From Saccharothrix sp. HUAS TT1 (GTDB lineage: Bacteria; Actinomycetota; Actinomycetes; Mycobacteriales; Pseudonocardiaceae): 64,000 bases of DNA. The DNA is taken from positions 6,820,001 to 6,884,000 of the forward strand of contig NZ_CP160453.1 of NCBI RefSeq assembly GCF_040744945.1, in the 5' to 3' direction. Shown piece by piece: positions 52,256 to 63,000 of this stretch; position 1 is the stretch's first letter; each line of letters starts with the position of its first letter. Under the pieces are notes generated by a model. That model was not told where the DNA came from. It saw only the letters and a program-made list of their open reading frames with translations, and ran no database searches. A program made the translations under genes and the position numbers.

Positions 52256-52749
52256 GACGGGCCGGTCATCAGGAACAGCTCCACCAGCACCTGACCCTCC
52301 TCGCCGGACTGCCCGCCGGCGTAGGCGCGCATGTCCGCGCGCGACCTCAGCTGGGGGATGTCCACCGGGTCGATGATCGACTTCAGGTGCTCGGACACCA
52401 CCACGCCGTCCTCCAACCGGCCGTTGCGCGGGCGGCCGAACAACAGCACCAGCCCCACCTGGGCGTCCGGGCCGACCGCCGCGGTCAGCCGTTCGCGGAA
52501 CACGTCGACCACGGCTTCGTCCGGCACCACCGGCATGACGAACGTCTGCGGCGTCAGGCGCAAGCCCTGCGGCCGGGGTGGCTCGCTCGTGGGCGGCGGG
52601 GCCGACGAGCTCGCCACGTCCGACACCGGCCGGACCTTCGGCACCTCCGAGCCGATCACGACCACCACCAGCAGCAGCGCGAGTTCCGCGAACAGCCACC
52701 CGGCGGGACCCAGCGTCCCGCCGTCGGACTGCCGGCTCCGGCGCCGCAT
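52252..52749 (-). CDS. Single-TM protein of the GTPase operon
   Basis: 165 residues, ATG 52749 sharing one base with the previous stop (TGATG). A short basic N-terminus, one membrane span (PAGWLFAELALLLVVVVIG, ~16-34), a Ser/Pro linker and an outside domain of ~100 residues. The layout (short cytoplasmic end, one TM, extracytoplasmic alpha/beta domain) is that of MotB/ExbD-like stator subunits, but the membrane Asp of that family is not seen, so similarity is only in layout. Confidence 0.6.
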   Translation of the reverse strand: MRRRSRQSDGGTLGPAGWLFAELALLLVVVVIGSEVPKVRPVSDVASSSAPPPTSEPPRPQGLRLTPQTFVMPVVPDEAVVDVFRERLTAAVGPDAQVGLVLLFGRPRNGRLEDGVVVSEHLKSIIDPVDIPQLRSRADMRAYAGGQSGEEGQVLVELFLMTGPS

Positions 52750-53915
52750 CAGGCGGCCGTCCCTCGGTCGTGCTGCTCGTCGGCGTGCCTCAGCCCGTCG
52801 GAGACCATGGCGAGCCAGTTGACCTCGCCCACGGTGGCCCGCAGCTCGTCGGTCGTCTTCTGCAGCAGCGCGGACGTCCGGCCCAGCGCGCCCGCCGCCT
52901 CGGCGACCACGTCGGCGACCGCCGTGAACGGCTGCTGAGCGGCGGTCAGCGCCTCCTGGTGCCGCTCGTGCCGCTCGGCGACCGACCGGGCGTCCGCCAG
53001 TTGCGCGTCCGCTCGCTCCAGCACGACCCCGGAGCGGACGACCGCCTCGCGCGCCGCCTCCGCCGCGCCGGACACGTCCGACACCACGCTCGCCAGCGGT
53101 TCGAGCTGGGCGCCGATCAGTCGCGAGGTCCGGTCCAGGTCCCGCCGCACCTCGTCCAGCTTCTCCGCCTGCGCGCCCAGCTCCGGCAACGCGGCCACCA
53201 GCCGTTCCACGCCACCCACCAGGCGGTCCACCACGGTGGTCGACTCGGCCAGCCTCACCGTCGCCGAGGTGAACAGCTTCGCGGCGGCGCCCAGCTCGAC
53301 CGCCGCCTGCCGGGTGTGCTCCTCCACCCGCACCGGCGCGAGGCCGGCGCGCAGCACGGTCAACGGCGGCAGCAGGTCGACTTCGAGCCGGTGCACGATC
53401 CGGTCGATCCTGTCGGCCCGGCGCTGCGCCTTGGCGGGCTTGCGGTACACGCCCATGAGCACCACCACGGTCACCACGATGATGACCGACAGGCCGACCG
53501 GGCTGCGCCACATCGGTTGCGCCAGCCAGTCCGCGAAGAACGACGACGGCTCGGCGGACGGCGAGGCGGCGAACTCGGTGACGTAGGACCACTCCGCGTA
53601 GCCGAGGAACGCCCACGTCACCACGACCGGCAGCAGCGGCAGCGTGCTGCTCGGCCGGTCGACCGGGTGCTCGGCGATGCCGCGCAGGTAGCCGGGTTCC
53701 CGCAGCCGCCACAGGTCGGCCTCGCGGTCGACGGCGGACGAGCCGGCCTCGGCCTGCCTGGCCTGCTGGACGGCGGCCCGCAGCACCACGTCTAGCTGTG
53801 CGAGGTGCGCGGGCCGGCGTCCCGGTGACGTGCCCGCCACCCGATCCAGCTCGTCGATCGCCGCGGTGACCCGGCTCTCGAACTCGGCGGCGGCGGTCTG
53901 CGCGGGCGCGCTCAC
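52749..53915 (-). CDS. Two-TM coiled-coil membrane protein of the GTPase operon
   Basis: 388 residues from GTG 53915 (GTGA overlap). Two membrane spans (LPLLPVVVTWAFLGYAEWSYV and GLSVIIVVTVVVLMGVY) near residues 92-160 enclose a short outside loop. The C-terminal ~220 residues are a long helical coiled coil (LGAAAKLFTSATVRLAESTTVV, repeated A/E/R heptads) pointing into the cytoplasm. This recalls MotA/ZorA-like or chemoreceptor-like signalling rods, but no family motif is certain. It probably forms a membrane unit with the one-TM protein encoded next. Confidence 0.6.
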   Translation of the reverse strand: MSAPAQTAAAEFESRVTAAIDELDRVAGTSPGRRPAHLAQLDVVLRAAVQQARQAEAGSSAVDREADLWRLREPGYLRGIAEHPVDRPSSTLPLLPVVVTWAFLGYAEWSYVTEFAASPSAEPSSFFADWLAQPMWRSPVGLSVIIVVTVVVLMGVYRKPAKAQRRADRIDRIVHRLEVDLLPPLTVLRAGLAPVRVEEHTRQAAVELGAAAKLFTSATVRLAESTTVVDRLVGGVERLVAALPELGAQAEKLDEVRRDLDRTSRLIGAQLEPLASVVSDVSGAAEAAREAVVRSGVVLERADAQLADARSVAERHERHQEALTAAQQPFTAVADVVAEAAGALGRTSALLQKTTDELRATVGEVNWLAMVSDGLRHADEQHDRGTAA

Positions 53916-55912
53916 GGTGTCCTCCCGGGGGGCGACGGCCGGTCGAACAGGCCGTCGATGGTCATGTACAGCATGGCGACGCCGCCCACCACGAGGAGGA
54001 CGATCAACAACCACCGGACGTCGGGCCACCTGAGCCAGGACGGCAGTCCGGGCAGCCGTCCGCGCCGGGCCGGCACGTCGGGGGGCTTCTCCTCCTCGTG
54101 CCAGCTCGGCAGCGAGTCGGCGCCCTCTTCCCGCGACCCGGGTTCCGGCTCACGAGCCACCGCGGGCACCGGTTGGGCAGCCCGGTCCGCGGCGGCCCGG
54201 TGGACGTCCGACTCCAGCCGCAGCGCCGCGTCCCGCAGCACCTTCCGCTGCGCCGACGGCGTGAGCCGGCTCAGGTCGGAGCGCAGCGCCGCCACCAGCA
54301 GGCCCGCGGGCAGCCGCCGGTCGAGCCGGTCGAAGTGCGCGACGCCGGCCGCCAGCACGGCGGCGCCCGTCGACGGCGGGACCAGCTCGTACGTGGCGAG
54401 CAGCCACTTCTCCGCCCACGCCGGGCCCTGCGCCTGGCCCAGGCGCAGCACGTGCTCCAGCACCTCCCGCTCCTGCCCCGCGCACAACCGCATCAGCTCG
54501 ACCGCCACGGTGGGCGTGACCTTGCCGAGCCCGTCCAGGACGGCGACGACCTCGCGCAGGGTGTCCGGCGCGGCGTCCAGGAACGCGCTCGCGACAGGAC
54601 CGACCACCTTGTGCTTCCGGATCTCCGCCACGATCCGCGCCGTCGGCACGCCGTAGATGCCGACCGTCGGGTCCGCCGGCGACACGCCCAGGTCGGCGAG
54701 CCACGACTCGTGCGCTTGGTGCAGCTCGGCGCCGTGCAGCGGACGCCCGTCGGCGATCACGTAATCGCGGACGAACTCCGCCATCCGGGCCCGGCTGTCG
54801 AACCGGGCCCGCAACAGCCGCGCGAGCGTCGCGGACCAGCCCGGCACGTCGTCCGCCGCCGGCGGGAACAGCGCCGGGTTGGTGTGCGGCGCCGCGCCGA
54901 CGTGGACGTCGAGGACGCTGTCGAACAGGACCTCGGCCAGCTCCGGCGGCAGCGGGTCCGCACCGGTCAGCCGGGCGATCGCCGCGGCGGGCGCGTCAAC
55001 CGCCCACCGGCTCACCACGCCGCGCCCGTGCCCGGTGGTCAGCCGGGCGTCGCCCGCGGCCAGCAGGGCCGGCACGTCCGACTCCTCGAAGTCCAGCTCC
55101 CGGGCGGCGACCAGCTCCACCAGCCCGGCCAGGGTCGGCGCCTCCAGGTACCGCTGCGGCAGTGCCTGCTCGTGCGCCGCCAGGCCGGTCAGCCACGCCA
55201 CGACCTCGGCGGTCTTCGGGTGCGTCACCGCCTGCTCGCCGCGCTGCTCCGCGGCGCGTTCCAGCCACGAGCCCAGACCCGCGTTGCCACCGGGCAACCG
55301 CTGCGGCCAGCGACCGGTGACCGGCGGGTTCGTGTCCCGCACCGCCCGTCGGACCAGGTAGGTGGAGAACACGTGCCGGCGGACCTCGGCCAGCGGCAGC
55401 AGCGCGATCACCGCGTGCAGGGTCGCCGCGACGTCCACCGGCTCGCCGTCCACCACCACCGCCTGGGCGTCGGCGAACAACGCGGTCAACGCGCCCGACA
55501 GCGCGGACCGCGCCACCGGGCGCAGCCACCGGTGGGACGGCTCGGCCGAGTCCGGGTGCCCCAGCAGGCCGTCCGCGCCGATCCGGCACACCGCCCAGTG
55601 CCAGAACCCGGCGGGGTCGTGCCAAGCGGGCGCGAACAGGAACTGGCACATGCCCGCCTGGCCGAACGCGCCGCCCCGGCCCTGCACCGCGAAGCACCAG
55701 TGCGGGGCCGAGTCGACCTCGACGTGCCGCAGGCTCCACATCGGCAGCAGGTGGCCGTCTTCGGCGGGCTCGTCCCGCTGCGGCACGTTCGTCAGCAGCT
55801 TCGTCGCGAGCGCCGTGTACGCGGCGGGCGGCGCGGCGCGGCCCTCCCCGACGTTCGGCACGAAACCGCCGCCGGTCAGGTCGCCGTACTCGACGAGGAC
55901 GTAGTCGGTCAT
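53912..55912 (-). CDS. GTPase-associated (GAP1-like) protein with C-terminal membrane anchor
   Basis: 666 residues from ATG 55912 (ATGA overlap with the GTPase gene). The N-terminal ~120 residues are beta-rich (YVLVEYGDLTGGGFV, WSLRHVEVDSAPHWCFAVQG). A middle helical domain includes VIALLPLAEVRRHVFSTYL, which resembles the middle domain of GTPase-associated protein 1 in GTPase-centred conflict systems. A long helical region follows, then a charged linker and one TM (RWLLIVLLVVGGVAMLYM) at ~635-655. The GAP1 assignment is from memory of the family plus adjacency to the GTPase and is tentative. Confidence 0.5.
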   Translation of the reverse strand: MTDYVLVEYGDLTGGGFVPNVGEGRAAPPAAYTALATKLLTNVPQRDEPAEDGHLLPMWSLRHVEVDSAPHWCFAVQGRGGAFGQAGMCQFLFAPAWHDPAGFWHWAVCRIGADGLLGHPDSAEPSHRWLRPVARSALSGALTALFADAQAVVVDGEPVDVAATLHAVIALLPLAEVRRHVFSTYLVRRAVRDTNPPVTGRWPQRLPGGNAGLGSWLERAAEQRGEQAVTHPKTAEVVAWLTGLAAHEQALPQRYLEAPTLAGLVELVAARELDFEESDVPALLAAGDARLTTGHGRGVVSRWAVDAPAAAIARLTGADPLPPELAEVLFDSVLDVHVGAAPHTNPALFPPAADDVPGWSATLARLLRARFDSRARMAEFVRDYVIADGRPLHGAELHQAHESWLADLGVSPADPTVGIYGVPTARIVAEIRKHKVVGPVASAFLDAAPDTLREVVAVLDGLGKVTPTVAVELMRLCAGQEREVLEHVLRLGQAQGPAWAEKWLLATYELVPPSTGAAVLAAGVAHFDRLDRRLPAGLLVAALRSDLSRLTPSAQRKVLRDAALRLESDVHRAAADRAAQPVPAVAREPEPGSREEGADSLPSWHEEEKPPDVPARRGRLPGLPSWLRWPDVRWLLIVLLVVGGVAMLYMTIDGLFDRPSPPGRTP

Positions 55913-57645
55913 GGCCGCAGCCTCCCAAGCAGGTTCAGCAGGAGTTGGGACAGCGCGCCCGACCGCGCGGTCAAGTCGGTGAAGTGCCCCTTGCCCAGCG
56001 GCTGGAACGACTCCGCGCCCTCGCCGCTGGGCACCGGCACCTCGCCGAGCGGTGAGCACAGGAAGAACCTCAGCTCGCGCCAGTCCTGGCCGAGCATCGA
56101 GGCGATCTGCTGGCCGAACCCGAGGCCGTAGGTGATGCCGCAGGTCAGCGCGGACATCACCAGGTCGCGCACGCGCAGGACCCGGGCCTGGCCCACCACG
56201 AGGGACTCGGTGAGGTGCCGGTCGAGCGAGGGGAGCGGGATCTCGCTGGGCGGGAGCAGCGCGGACGGGTCCCCCGCCTCCACCTTGATCAGGTCCCGGC
56301 CGCCGAGGTGCACCAGGTTCCACAGCGCGTGCGGGTCGGCGTAGTGGGTCACCAGCGACCCGGCGACCTGGAGCGCGGCCTGGTTGCGCACCCGCACGTC
56401 GTACTGGTTGTGCAGGATCGGCACGACCACGTTGTGCGCGGCCCGGTCCAGCGCCGTCCGGCCGCTGTCGGACCGGCGGGCGACCTCCAGCAGGTAGCGG
56501 GCGACCCCGGTCACCACGTCGCCGGGGCCGTCCGCGTCCGGGCCGCGCCCGAGGTCGCGCAGCGTCCGGCCGGCTTCCAGCGCCAACCGGAACAGGTCGG
56601 CCTTCGTCACGCACACCAGCACCTGCTGCGTGCCGCCGAGGTCGACGGCGAGCGACCCGGACAGCTCGGCGAGCTGCCCGGCCACCCGGTTCTGCACCAG
56701 GTTCCGCGCGCCGCGCACCCGGTCCGCGCCGGTGTTGACGTCCTTGGCCGGGCGCATGCTGCCGCGCATCACCCGCTCGGCCTTGTCATCGGGCAGCAGG
56801 CCGGTGAACCCCTTGGTGATCACCGGGTCCACCACCCACATCAAGGTGCTGTAGTTGCGCAGCAGCCGCTGCCGGTCGTCGGCGAGCACGGTCCGCTGGT
56901 CGAACAGCTCGCCGGGGAGGTCGGCGATCGCGGTCAGCACCCGGCGGCCGCCGATCTGGTAGCGGCGCACGATCGGCTGGCGGATCCGCTTGCCCCACTC
57001 GTTGCCCGCCGCGTGCACCTCGTGGATCTCGTCGATCCGGTTGACCAGGTCGGCGGACACCGTGTCGTTGAGGAACGCCACCGGCATCATCTCGCCGAGC
57101 TGGGTCGCGTTCATCGGCCGCCCTTCCTCCTCGGTGCGGGCGTAGTGCCCGACGAGGACGTTGAGCGGGTGCTCCTCCAGCATGTCCGAGGTCTGGGGGT
57201 TGATCGCGGTGAGGTCGGGGCGCCAGTCGACCGACTCCAGGCTGGTCGTGGTGAGCTGCTGGCTGAGCGTGCGCAGCACCAGGTAGCTCTTCCCCGCGGC
57301 GGTGCCGCCGATCGCGGCGGCCACGTCGAACGACTCGACGGTCCACTCCGGGTCGTAGCGGGCGCCGGTGGACCGGATGCGGTCCAGGAAGACGTGCCCG
57401 TCGCCGCAGATCCGGTAGTACCAGCGGATGCGCCGCTCCTGGAAGTCCGACGACGCCCAGCTCTGCGGGTCGCCGTAGAGGCCGATCCGCCACTGCATGT
57501 CACCGGGCTGGGTGCCGTGCACCTCCAGCCACAGGCTCGGTGGGCGCGGGTAGCCCTCCTCGTCGCGGGACGGCGGCACGCCCAGGTCGGCGTAGCACGC
57601 GGGGCACTTGCGGAGCCGGCCGAGGTTGCTGCGGTTCTTCGTCAT
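55909..57645 (-). CDS. GTPase (double-GTPase/TRAFAC-like) of a conflict-type operon
   Basis: 578 residues from ATG 57645 (weak GGA upstream; GTG 57663 possible). An N-terminal CPACYADLG suggests part of a zinc ribbon. G1 P-loop IGGTAAGKSY (113-120), a G3-like IADLPGELFD, a membrane-GTPase-like YSTLMWVVDPV strand and G4 VCVTKADLF follow. A predicted switch with an insert between G1 and G3 matches the double-GTPase families found beside GAP1 proteins. It likely controls the membrane and wall proteins of the operon by GTP binding. A second GTPase gene is not present here. Confidence 0.75.
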   Translation of the reverse strand: MTKNRSNLGRLRKCPACYADLGVPPSRDEEGYPRPPSLWLEVHGTQPGDMQWRIGLYGDPQSWASSDFQERRIRWYYRICGDGHVFLDRIRSTGARYDPEWTVESFDVAAAIGGTAAGKSYLVLRTLSQQLTTTSLESVDWRPDLTAINPQTSDMLEEHPLNVLVGHYARTEEEGRPMNATQLGEMMPVAFLNDTVSADLVNRIDEIHEVHAAGNEWGKRIRQPIVRRYQIGGRRVLTAIADLPGELFDQRTVLADDRQRLLRNYSTLMWVVDPVITKGFTGLLPDDKAERVMRGSMRPAKDVNTGADRVRGARNLVQNRVAGQLAELSGSLAVDLGGTQQVLVCVTKADLFRLALEAGRTLRDLGRGPDADGPGDVVTGVARYLLEVARRSDSGRTALDRAAHNVVVPILHNQYDVRVRNQAALQVAGSLVTHYADPHALWNLVHLGGRDLIKVEAGDPSALLPPSEIPLPSLDRHLTESLVVGQARVLRVRDLVMSALTCGITYGLGFGQQIASMLGQDWRELRFFLCSPLGEVPVPSGEGAESFQPLGKGHFTDLTARSGALSQLLLNLLGRLRP

Positions 57646-57668
57646 GGTGTGTCCGTTCGTCACGGCGG

Positions 57669-57950
57669 TCAGCGGAGCGCGATGATCAGGGAGAGCACGA
57701 GCAGCGCGAAGCCGCCGGACAGCAGCAGCGCACCCCGCCGCCACGCCAGGGCGCGGCCGATCCCGGCGGCCTCCTCCAGCCAGGTGTGCACCCGGACCTC
57801 CACCTGGCGGGCGGACTCGTCGGGCAGCCCGCCCATCGCCCAGTCCACGACCTCGTGGTCGACGCCCTCGTCGGCCCGGCCGCCCAGGTGGAGGGCGTCG
57901 ACCCGGGCCCGGAGGTGCCCCGGGCCGCTCTCCAGGAAGTCCTTGAGCAT
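57669..57950 (-). CDS. Small tail-anchored membrane protein
   Basis: 93 residues from ATG 57950, sharing one base with the kinase-like gene's stop. Cytoplasmic N-terminal part with acidic helix (GGRADEGVDHEVVDWAM), then ALLLSGGFALLVLSLIIAL as C-terminal membrane span. Function unknown; perhaps a link between kinase-like and GTPase proteins. Real rather than chance because of its exact position in the overlapping gene chain. Confidence 0.65.
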   Translation of the reverse strand: MLKDFLESGPGHLRARVDALHLGGRADEGVDHEVVDWAMGGLPDESARQVEVRVHTWLEEAAGIGRALAWRRGALLLSGGFALLVLSLIIALR

Positions 57951-60016
57951 CACAGCTCTCCCACCACTACCGAGATGAAGGTGATCAGGCACGCCGCGAG
58001 CACCACCCGGCCGACCCACAGCCACGACCGGTACGCGCGGCGGGCGACGACCTGCTGCTGCGCCCGGATCCGCGTCACCAGCTCCTCCCGCCACTCCGCC
58101 CAGGCCGGCGCGCGGTCGTCGCGCAGCGCGGTGCGGATCGCGGTGACCTCGTTGCCGTAGCTGCCGTTCGCGACCCGGTCGCCGCCGCCGCCAGCCCCGT
58201 CCACGTCGGGGGCCGGGTTGCGCAGCGCGACGAGCTTGTCCAACCACGCCTTGGCCGACCAGTCCGGGTCGAGCAGCGCGTTCGGCCGCAGCGGCGCGAC
58301 CAGGGCCTGCTTGAAGTTCGACCACTCGGCAGGCCACGCGTTCAGCGTGTCCAGCACGGTGGGCGCCGAGTCGACCGGCCGCTTGCCGACCGGTCCGCGC
58401 AGCAGCGCGTCGACCTTGTCGATGCCGATCAGCGCGGACAGCACGACGAGCACGAAGCCGAACCGGTCGTGCTCGCGCACGTCGATCACGCCGTGGCCGG
58501 GTGCGCGGACCCGCTGCGCCGCGCGGATCACCTCGGCCGAGGCGTACCCGGGCGTGAACCGCAGGGCGGCGACCGGTCCGCCGATCCGGGTGACCGCGTC
58601 GCCGTCGACCAGCACGTAGCGGTTCTGGCCGTCCGCGTCGAGGTGGTGGCACACGTTCTGCGGCTTCACGTCGCAGTGCGCGACCCCGAGGGCGTGCAGC
58701 TGGTCCACCCCCGCCGCGAGCGCGGACAGCGCGGACAGCGGCACGCCGCTCGGCGCGGTGCCCAGCTCCTCGTGGCCGGCCCAGCCGACCGGGTGGAGCA
58801 GCGGGCTCGCCACGATCACGAAGCAGTCCGGCTGCGGCCGGCCGGGCACGCCGAACCAGGCGGACAGCCGGTTCTCCGCGCTGCCGCGCACCGCCGCCGA
58901 GTCGGCCCGCGCGGTCAGCACCTCCGGCGGCGGCGTCGCCGCGACCAGGTGGATCGGCGCGACCGCCCAGGACTTCTCACCGGGCTTGCCCGCGACCGCG
59001 TTCGCCTGGCGCACCAGGTCCGCCTGCGTCGCCAGGTGCCGGCGCAGGTAGCCCGCGTGCTGCGGGGTGGCGCAGCGGTAGATCTTGATGTGCGAGCGCT
59101 CCCCGGACACCGGGTGCTGCGCCGTGGTGTAGAGGACCTGCACGTGCACGTCGTGCGCCGGGACGTCGGACCGGCCGGTGGGCAGCGGGAACCGGCGGGT
59201 GGTCGCCTTCGTGCCCGGTGCGGGCGGCTCGATCCACAGCGCGCCCGGGTTGCCCGGGTCGGCGGACTCGGTGCGGTACTGCCCGCCGTCCAGCACCTCG
59301 GCGCCGGTGCCGGGGCTCGGCACGGCGTCGTTCCAGCCCGCCAGCTCGTAGGTCAGGGTGCGCGCGGCGGAGCCGTTGCGGGCGGCGAACCGCAGCTCGC
59401 CGGACTCGGCCAGCTCGACGCCACCCGCGTCGAGCTCGACCCCGTCCACCTCCACGGCGTAGTCGGCGCGGTCGGGCACGCGGTGCGCCCGCACCCGGCC
59501 GGCCGCGAACGACAGGTCGACCAGGTGGCCGTGCGGCACGTCGGACAGCGACTGCGGCAGCAGCAGCCCCGTGCCGTCGTAGCCGGTGGCGGGGCGCAGC
59601 AGCGGGATGCGGTCGTGACCGGGTTCGAGCAGGAAGTGGAACTCCAGGCCGTCCGCGCCGAGCACGAGCAGCCACGCCTCCTCGGCGGGCGCCCCCGAAA
59701 CGGGTTCCTCCTCCGGCTCGGGCGCCTGCGGCTTCAGCACCGCGCAGGTGACGTCGCACGGCTCGACCGCGTCGGCGACCACGTCGAACTCGACCCGGAT
59801 GCGGCCGTCGCCGTCGCCGAAGGTGGCCCGGATCTCCCGCACGGCGGCCCGGATGTCCGACCACGCCTCGGCCGGCAGCCCGACCCTGGTCCGCACCAGC
59901 ACTTCGGGCACTTGCTCGTCGGCCAGCGGCGCCGACTCCGCGAGCCGGTCCCGCACCTCGGCCAGCACCCGGCCGCGCACCGCGCGGACCAGCTGTCCCT
60001 CGTCCTGTTCGGTCAT
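57950..60016 (-). CDS. Protein kinase-like membrane protein
   Basis: 688 residues from ATG 60016 (ATGA overlap with the SEDS-PBP gene). Residues ~1-100 alpha/beta; ~112-228 beta-rich, FHA-like or sandwich (LLLPQSLSDVPHGHLVDLSF). From ~300 a kinase-like domain: Lys 311 in SHIKIYR, catalytic loop GVAHCDVKPQN (His 447, Asp 449, Lys 451, Asn 454), and LVDGDAV where DFG is expected. A single TM ends the protein (VGRVVLAACLITFISVVV). The kinase core residues are kept, so activity is possible. Next to a wall synthase it could play the role PknB-type kinases play in wall control (inference). Confidence 0.75.
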   Translation of the reverse strand: MTEQDEGQLVRAVRGRVLAEVRDRLAESAPLADEQVPEVLVRTRVGLPAEAWSDIRAAVREIRATFGDGDGRIRVEFDVVADAVEPCDVTCAVLKPQAPEPEEEPVSGAPAEEAWLLVLGADGLEFHFLLEPGHDRIPLLRPATGYDGTGLLLPQSLSDVPHGHLVDLSFAAGRVRAHRVPDRADYAVEVDGVELDAGGVELAESGELRFAARNGSAARTLTYELAGWNDAVPSPGTGAEVLDGGQYRTESADPGNPGALWIEPPAPGTKATTRRFPLPTGRSDVPAHDVHVQVLYTTAQHPVSGERSHIKIYRCATPQHAGYLRRHLATQADLVRQANAVAGKPGEKSWAVAPIHLVAATPPPEVLTARADSAAVRGSAENRLSAWFGVPGRPQPDCFVIVASPLLHPVGWAGHEELGTAPSGVPLSALSALAAGVDQLHALGVAHCDVKPQNVCHHLDADGQNRYVLVDGDAVTRIGGPVAALRFTPGYASAEVIRAAQRVRAPGHGVIDVREHDRFGFVLVVLSALIGIDKVDALLRGPVGKRPVDSAPTVLDTLNAWPAEWSNFKQALVAPLRPNALLDPDWSAKAWLDKLVALRNPAPDVDGAGGGGDRVANGSYGNEVTAIRTALRDDRAPAWAEWREELVTRIRAQQQVVARRAYRSWLWVGRVVLAACLITFISVVVGEL

Positions 60017-63000
60017 CCCCGGACCTCCACCACCTTGTCGATCACCTGCTGGGCGAGCAGCCGCACCCGCCGCGCGCCCGCCTCCTCCGTCCCGGTCTCG
60101 ACGGTGACGGCGAACGTCACCGGCCCGGCGGCCGTGTCCAGCGCGCCGACCACCCAGGCGTTCTGCGTCGCGAAGCCGGCGGACCCCGGCGACTCCCCCT
60201 GCCGCCGGATCTCGTGAGTGCCCGTCTTGACGCGCAGGGAGCGCTCGCGGTCCACCCGGAGCTGGTGCGCGGTCCCGCTGTCGTCCTGCGTCACACCGCT
60301 GAGCGCCTGGCTCAGCTCGCGGGCCTGCTCCGCGGTGAGCACCCGGCGCTCCACGCCCCGGTGCTCGGTCCGGTCGCGGCCGAACGGCCCGGCGGTGGCC
60401 GACACCAGGCTGGGCTGCACCACCACTCCCCCGTTGGCGACGGCGGTCATCATCGTGGCGAGCTGGAGCGGGGTGCCCTCGACCCGACCGCCGCCGAGCA
60501 CGTTGTTGCCCAGGCTGTCCGAGCCCGGCACGTCGACCTCGTTCGGGACGAACGACGCCTTGCCGGTGTCCAGGCCGGCGAGCCACGCGGTGTCCGCGCC
60601 GCCCGCCGAGAGGTCGGCGAAACCCATGCGCACGGCCATGTCCCGCACGGCCGCCCACCCCAGCTCGCGGTCGACCAGCTGCACGAAAGCGGTGTTGCAC
60701 GACACGGTGAGCGCCTGCTGGAGGGTGATGCGGCCGTCCGCGCCGGTGCCCTCGCACCGCGCCTTGGTGTAGTTCTCGATCGGCTCGCCGTTGCGCGGCC
60801 GGTAGGTCGCCGGGGACGGGATGGTGGTCTGCGCGGTGTTGCCCGGCTGGGCGAGGAACGCCGCCGCGACCACGACCTTGAACGTGGAGCCGAGGCCGTA
60901 GCGGCGGCCGAGCGCGCGGTTCTCGTCGATGGAGGGCAGCGCGCTGTCGGGTGCGCCCGGCGCGTACCGGCGCTCCTCGGCGCGCTCCTCCTCCGCGTAC
61001 CCGGCGGACTGCCGCTGGAGCGACCAGCGGCGGCAGCGGTTGTCCCACTCCGTCGTCTCGCAACCGGTCTCGGAGGCGGCCAGCCGGCCGTCCTCGACCG
61101 GGCCGTAGTCCTCGTTGCGATCGACGAAGGCGGTCGCGCCGGCCCGGTCGAGGTCGGGCTCGGCCTTGGCCGGCCAGTCGAACGGGCTGGGCGCGCTGGA
61201 GGCGGCGAGCACCTGCCCGGTGCGCGCGTCCAGGACGACGATGCCGCCCGCCAGCGGCTCGGCCTCCGCGGCGTCGGCGCGCAGCGCACCGGTCAGCGAC
61301 CGCTGGAGGGCGGGCCGCAGGGTCAGGTCGATCACCCCCCGCTCCGGTCCGCCCGGCGTCGGCAGGAGGCGTTCGCCCAGCGACGTGCCGGAACTCCGCT
61401 CGATCAGGGGGTCCAGCGCGTTGTTGAGCACACCGCCCCTGCCGTGCAGGCGGATCAGGCCGGCGAAGTCGGACAGCGCGAGCGGAGTGGGGTCGATCGG
61501 CGCCCACTGCTGCTCGGCCCGGTCGCGGAAGTAGGCGGGGACGCCGTCGACGTGCAGCTCGACCGACGTGCGGCGGTTGGCGACCCGGTCGGTCGAGCAC
61601 CGCTCGGGGTCGATCCGCGCGGACTCCGCCGTGCAGGTCGGGCGGTCCTGGGCGTGGTGGCCGTACGGACGCGCGGTGACCACCGTCGCGAGCCCTCCGA
61701 CGAGGGCGAACACCACGACCACCGCCAGCGGCACGACCCTGCGCAGCTTCGCCAGCGGCAGCCCGGGCAGCTCCGGCGTGCGGACGGTGGCGGTGCGCGG
61801 TGCGGTCGGCGGTCGGGGGCTGAGCGGCCGGTCGGCCCGGTAGAGCAGCCACACCGCCGCCATCACCGCGACGAGCAGGGCGAGCGTCGAGTGCCCGCCC
61901 CGGGACAGGAACGGGGCGGTGATGCCGGAGTGCGGCACCTGGTTGGTGGTCGCGGCGAGCACGAACCCGAACTGGCCGAGCAGCACGCCCGCGACGCCGA
62001 CCGCGAACAACCGCGCCGCCCGCCCGGCGCGCTGCCCGCCGGGGACCTCGGCCCGGTCCTCGGCGAACCGGTCCAGGTGCCGGTGGGCGCGGGTGAGGGC
62101 GGCGGCGAGCAGCGCGAGCAGCAGCGCGAGCAGCAGGACCGCCAGGCCGCCGAGCTTGTTCCAGATCACCGCGAGGACGAAGTCGGTGTCACCGGCGGGC
62201 AGCGGACCCAGCACGGTGTCGGCGAGCCCGCGGCCCCACACGCCGCCGTCCGCCACGGCCGACATGGACTGCGCGATCTGGGACCGCTTGGCCGCGGCGT
62301 CGTTGTCCAGCGAGTCGAGGCAGACCTCGTAGCCGTTCGGCGCCTCGGGCACGACGACCCCGGCGGGCGGCGCCTGGCAGGCGACGGACCAGTTGAACGT
62401 CCACGGTTCGGCCCAGGCTTCCTGGCGGGTCTGCACGTGGTCGACCACCCGGAACACGACCAGGGCCACCGCCACCACCACCAGCAGCGACGCCACCAGC
62501 GTGCGGCCGGCCTTGAGCGTGTCCCACCGACCGACGCCCGAGCCGACCTGGCCGCGCAGCAGGTGCAGCACGACGGTCCCGGCAGCGGCCAGCAGCGGGA
62601 TGATCGGGCCGATGTCCCCCTTCCAGATCACCGCCGCGCCCACCACGCCGAGGATCAGGAAGGTGTAGCCCAGGTGCTTGTTGCGGCGGAACCACCGCGG
62701 CAGCCGGGTCCGGCTCTCCCACAGCTCCTGCGGTGAGCGGGGCAGGGGCGGCGGAGCGACCTGGAACCCGATGGCGTACCGGGCGAGGACGACCGCGAGC
62801 ACCCAGACGCACAGCACCTTGGCGTACTCGGCGGTGGCGACCTTCAAGAAGGTCAGGCCGTCGTCGCCGAGCGGGTCGAACTTCGGCGCGATGATCAGCA
62901 CGAACACGGCGCCGATGCCCGTCAGGTAGCGCCACGTGGGCGTGAACCGGGTGAAGGGCCGCTTCGCCGCCCACCGCTCGACCCGGCGCCGCTCGAACCA

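Noticed and set aside
51578..53915. Zorya anti-phage system
   Set aside because: The membrane pair only shares a general layout. No ZorC/D/E-type genes or clear MotA/MotB motifs are present.
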